Below the pieces are notes generated by a model, which was not told the origin of the DNA, ran no database searches, and was given only the letters and a program-made list of their open reading frames with translations. From Actinomyces oris (GTDB taxonomy: Bacteria > Actinomycetota > Actinomycetes > Actinomycetales > Actinomycetaceae), in contig NZ_MSKS01000047.1 of the NCBI RefSeq assembly GCF_001937445.1, forward strand, positions 1-32,706: DNA of 32,706 nucleotides, written 5' to 3'. A program made the translations under genes and the position numbers. The stretch's first letter is position 1, and every line of letters starts with the position of its first letter. This document shows positions 31,543-32,706 of this stretch, piece after piece.

Positions 31543-32364
31543 ATGAACGACGTCCGTATCGATACCCCACGCGGGATCACCCTGGCCGGCACCCTCCAGC
31601 TGCCCGCCGGAGCCTCCCCCATCGATCTGGAGGTTTCCACGACGTCGGAGAATGCCACACCCCCGCAGGCGCGACCTGAGGGCGTGGTCCTGCTGGCGCA
31701 CGACTTCCTCACCGACCGTCACGGTCAGGGCGGGCGCCTGGACTGGATCGGTGCCCGCTACCGCGAGGCGGGTCTGGCCACGCTCAACCTGGACTTCTCG
31801 GGTCTGGGCGAGTCAGACGACGACGTCATCACGCTGGCGGGAGAGGCCGAGGACCTGCGGGCGGCCTCCAGCTGGCTGGCCGGCTTGGGCTTCACCCGGC
31901 AGATGATCCACGCCAACGGTTTCGGGGCGACGGCGGCGCTCCTGGCGAGGCCCGAGCATGTGCGCACGGCGGTGCTCGTGGGCGCCATCGTGGGGCCGCA
32001 GTCGATCCTGTGGGAGGAGATCTTCTCCCCCGAGCAGCTCGATGAGCTCGCCCAGCACGGGCTGACGCGCCTGGTGGATGACAACCCCAACTCGCGGAAG
32101 TGGAACGTCCTGTCCAAGGAGACGCTGGCCGACTTCTCCATGCAGGATCCGCAGCGCACCCTGGCGGACCTGCCCTGGCCGGTGCTCATGGTGCACGGGG
32201 TGCTGTCCAACGAGCTGCCCGACACCGCCGAGGCGACCGCCGAGGGCTTCCCGCTGCTGCCCGACTCCAGCCAGATGGTCCATGTCCACGCCGAGACCCT
32301 GGAGCAGGCTCAGGAGGAGGTCGCCCGCCTGAGCGTGGAGTGGGCGCAGCGCCGCCTGCGCTGA
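31543..32364 (+). CDS. Alpha/beta-hydrolase homologue lacking the nucleophile
   Basis: 273 residues with the alpha/beta-hydrolase pattern: VVLLAHDF (oxyanion-side loop, residues 48-55), AGLATLNLDFSGLGES (about 76-91) and the strand PWPVLMVHG (211-219). It resembles the hydrolase half of the alpha/beta hydrolase-OsmC proteins. At the nucleophile elbow, where GxSxG is expected, it has ANGFG (124-128), so Ser is Gly126. After VHG the usual acid (GxxD) is also absent. A catalytic role is doubtful; binding or structural use is possible. Leaderless start predicted. It is 87 bases upstream of the helicase gene. Confidence 0.82.
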   Translation: MNDVRIDTPRGITLAGTLQLPAGASPIDLEVSTTSENATPPQARPEGVVLLAHDFLTDRHGQGGRLDWIGARYREAGLATLNLDFSGLGESDDDVITLAGEAEDLRAASSWLAGLGFTRQMIHANGFGATAALLARPEHVRTAVLVGAIVGPQSILWEEIFSPEQLDELAQHGLTRLVDDNPNSRKWNVLSKETLADFSMQDPQRTLADLPWPVLMVHGVLSNELPDTAEATAEGFPLLPDSSQMVHVHAETLEQAQEEVARLSVEWAQRRLR

Positions 32365-32450
32365 GAATCTGAAGCCGTTGCCGCTTGCCCCTCCGCTGTC
32401 AGCGACCTGAGAGAGGTGACCACGCGCGCATAGGGGACAATAGGTCACCT

Positions 32451-32706
32451 ATGGAACAGGGCGAGAACCGGAACCAGGGACACAGCGGCGATCAGGCCGA
32501 CTGGCACAACGACCAGCACGGCCGGCGCGCCTCGCGTGGCGATGGCGGCAGGCGTCGGGGCCGGCGCCCGGGCAGGGCCGAGGGCAGGCGCCGCAACGCC
32601 TGGAAGAGCTACTCCTCCGAGCAGCTCGCCGCCCGCGCCGCCGCCGTCCCGGCGATCGTCTACCCCGAGGAGCTGCCGGTCTCCGCCCGCCGTGAGGAGA
32701 TCGCCG
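32451..32706 (+). CDS. hrpA: ATP-dependent RNA helicase HrpA, 5' end only
   Basis: The first 85 codons of a gene cut by the window end. The first 50 residues are a charged, Arg/Gly-rich tail (GGRRRGRRPGRAEGRRR). Then VPAIVYPEELPVSARREEIA matches the segment just before the Walker A motif of HrpA-type DEAH-box helicases (usual form YPEQLPVSARREEI). The helicase core itself lies beyond the window. The ATG at 32451 is preceded by GACAAT (32436-32441), a possible -10, and has no Shine-Dalgarno. The identification rests on a short segment but that segment is distinctive. Confidence 0.75.
   Translation, partial: MEQGENRNQGHSGDQADWHNDQHGRRASRGDGGRRRGRRPGRAEGRRRNAWKSYSSEQLAARAAAVPAIVYPEELPVSARREEIA

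Overview
The window is very GC-rich, densely coding DNA whose gene families point to a high-GC Gram-positive actinobacterium. A member of the Actinomycetaceae such as Actinomyces fits best, but that is an inference from gene types and composition, not from a marker gene. I see no integrase, transposase, phage gene or CRISPR array, so it reads as ordinary chromosome. It carries 34 protein-gene loci, one of them frameshifted and one cut by the window end, plus one tRNA gene.

Left part (1-10.4 kb): a run of mostly unlinked housekeeping and stress genes. These are thiol peroxidase tpx, a short-chain dehydrogenase, exonuclease III, a beta-lactamase-fold serine hydrolase, a DnaQ-like exonuclease, a hypothetical gene translationally coupled to dCTP deaminase, a TM2-domain gene broken by an apparent one-base frameshift, tRNA-Gly(CCC) with a strong hairpin terminator, an orphan solute-binding lipoprotein, an M50-type membrane protease and a TetR regulator.

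Middle part (10.5-21.4 kb): eleven co-oriented minus-strand genes. The upstream group is PP2C phosphatase, zinc-ribbon/FHA protein, degenerate FHA protein and a DUF2993-like membrane protein. The downstream group is MoxR ATPase, DUF58, a small membrane protein, two VWA membrane proteins, a TPR-like membrane protein and a NUDIX hydrolase. Most junctions overlap (ATGA or GTGA) or are a few bases apart. The downstream group matches the known MoxR/VWA (Bat-like) layout. The upstream group looks like a phosphoprotein-reading module, yet no Ser/Thr kinase is present in the window.

Right part (21.8-32.7 kb): mainly plus-strand genes. These are a membrane-anchored protein with an LRV-like N-terminus, an MFS transporter, a GT87-type mannosyltransferase, an App1-like phosphatase, two small membrane proteins, a TRIC/UPF0126 channel (minus), a CDF metal transporter, cutC, an alpha/beta-hydrolase homologue lacking its nucleophile, and the start of an HrpA-type RNA helicase.

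Two non-coding patterns stand out. First, a five-unit array with an exact 20-bp period (25871-25970) ends at about -41 of the likely start point of the App1-like gene. Second, many operon-leading genes have no Shine-Dalgarno sequence but a TANNNT box six or seven bases before the start codon, the arrangement expected for leaderless mRNAs.
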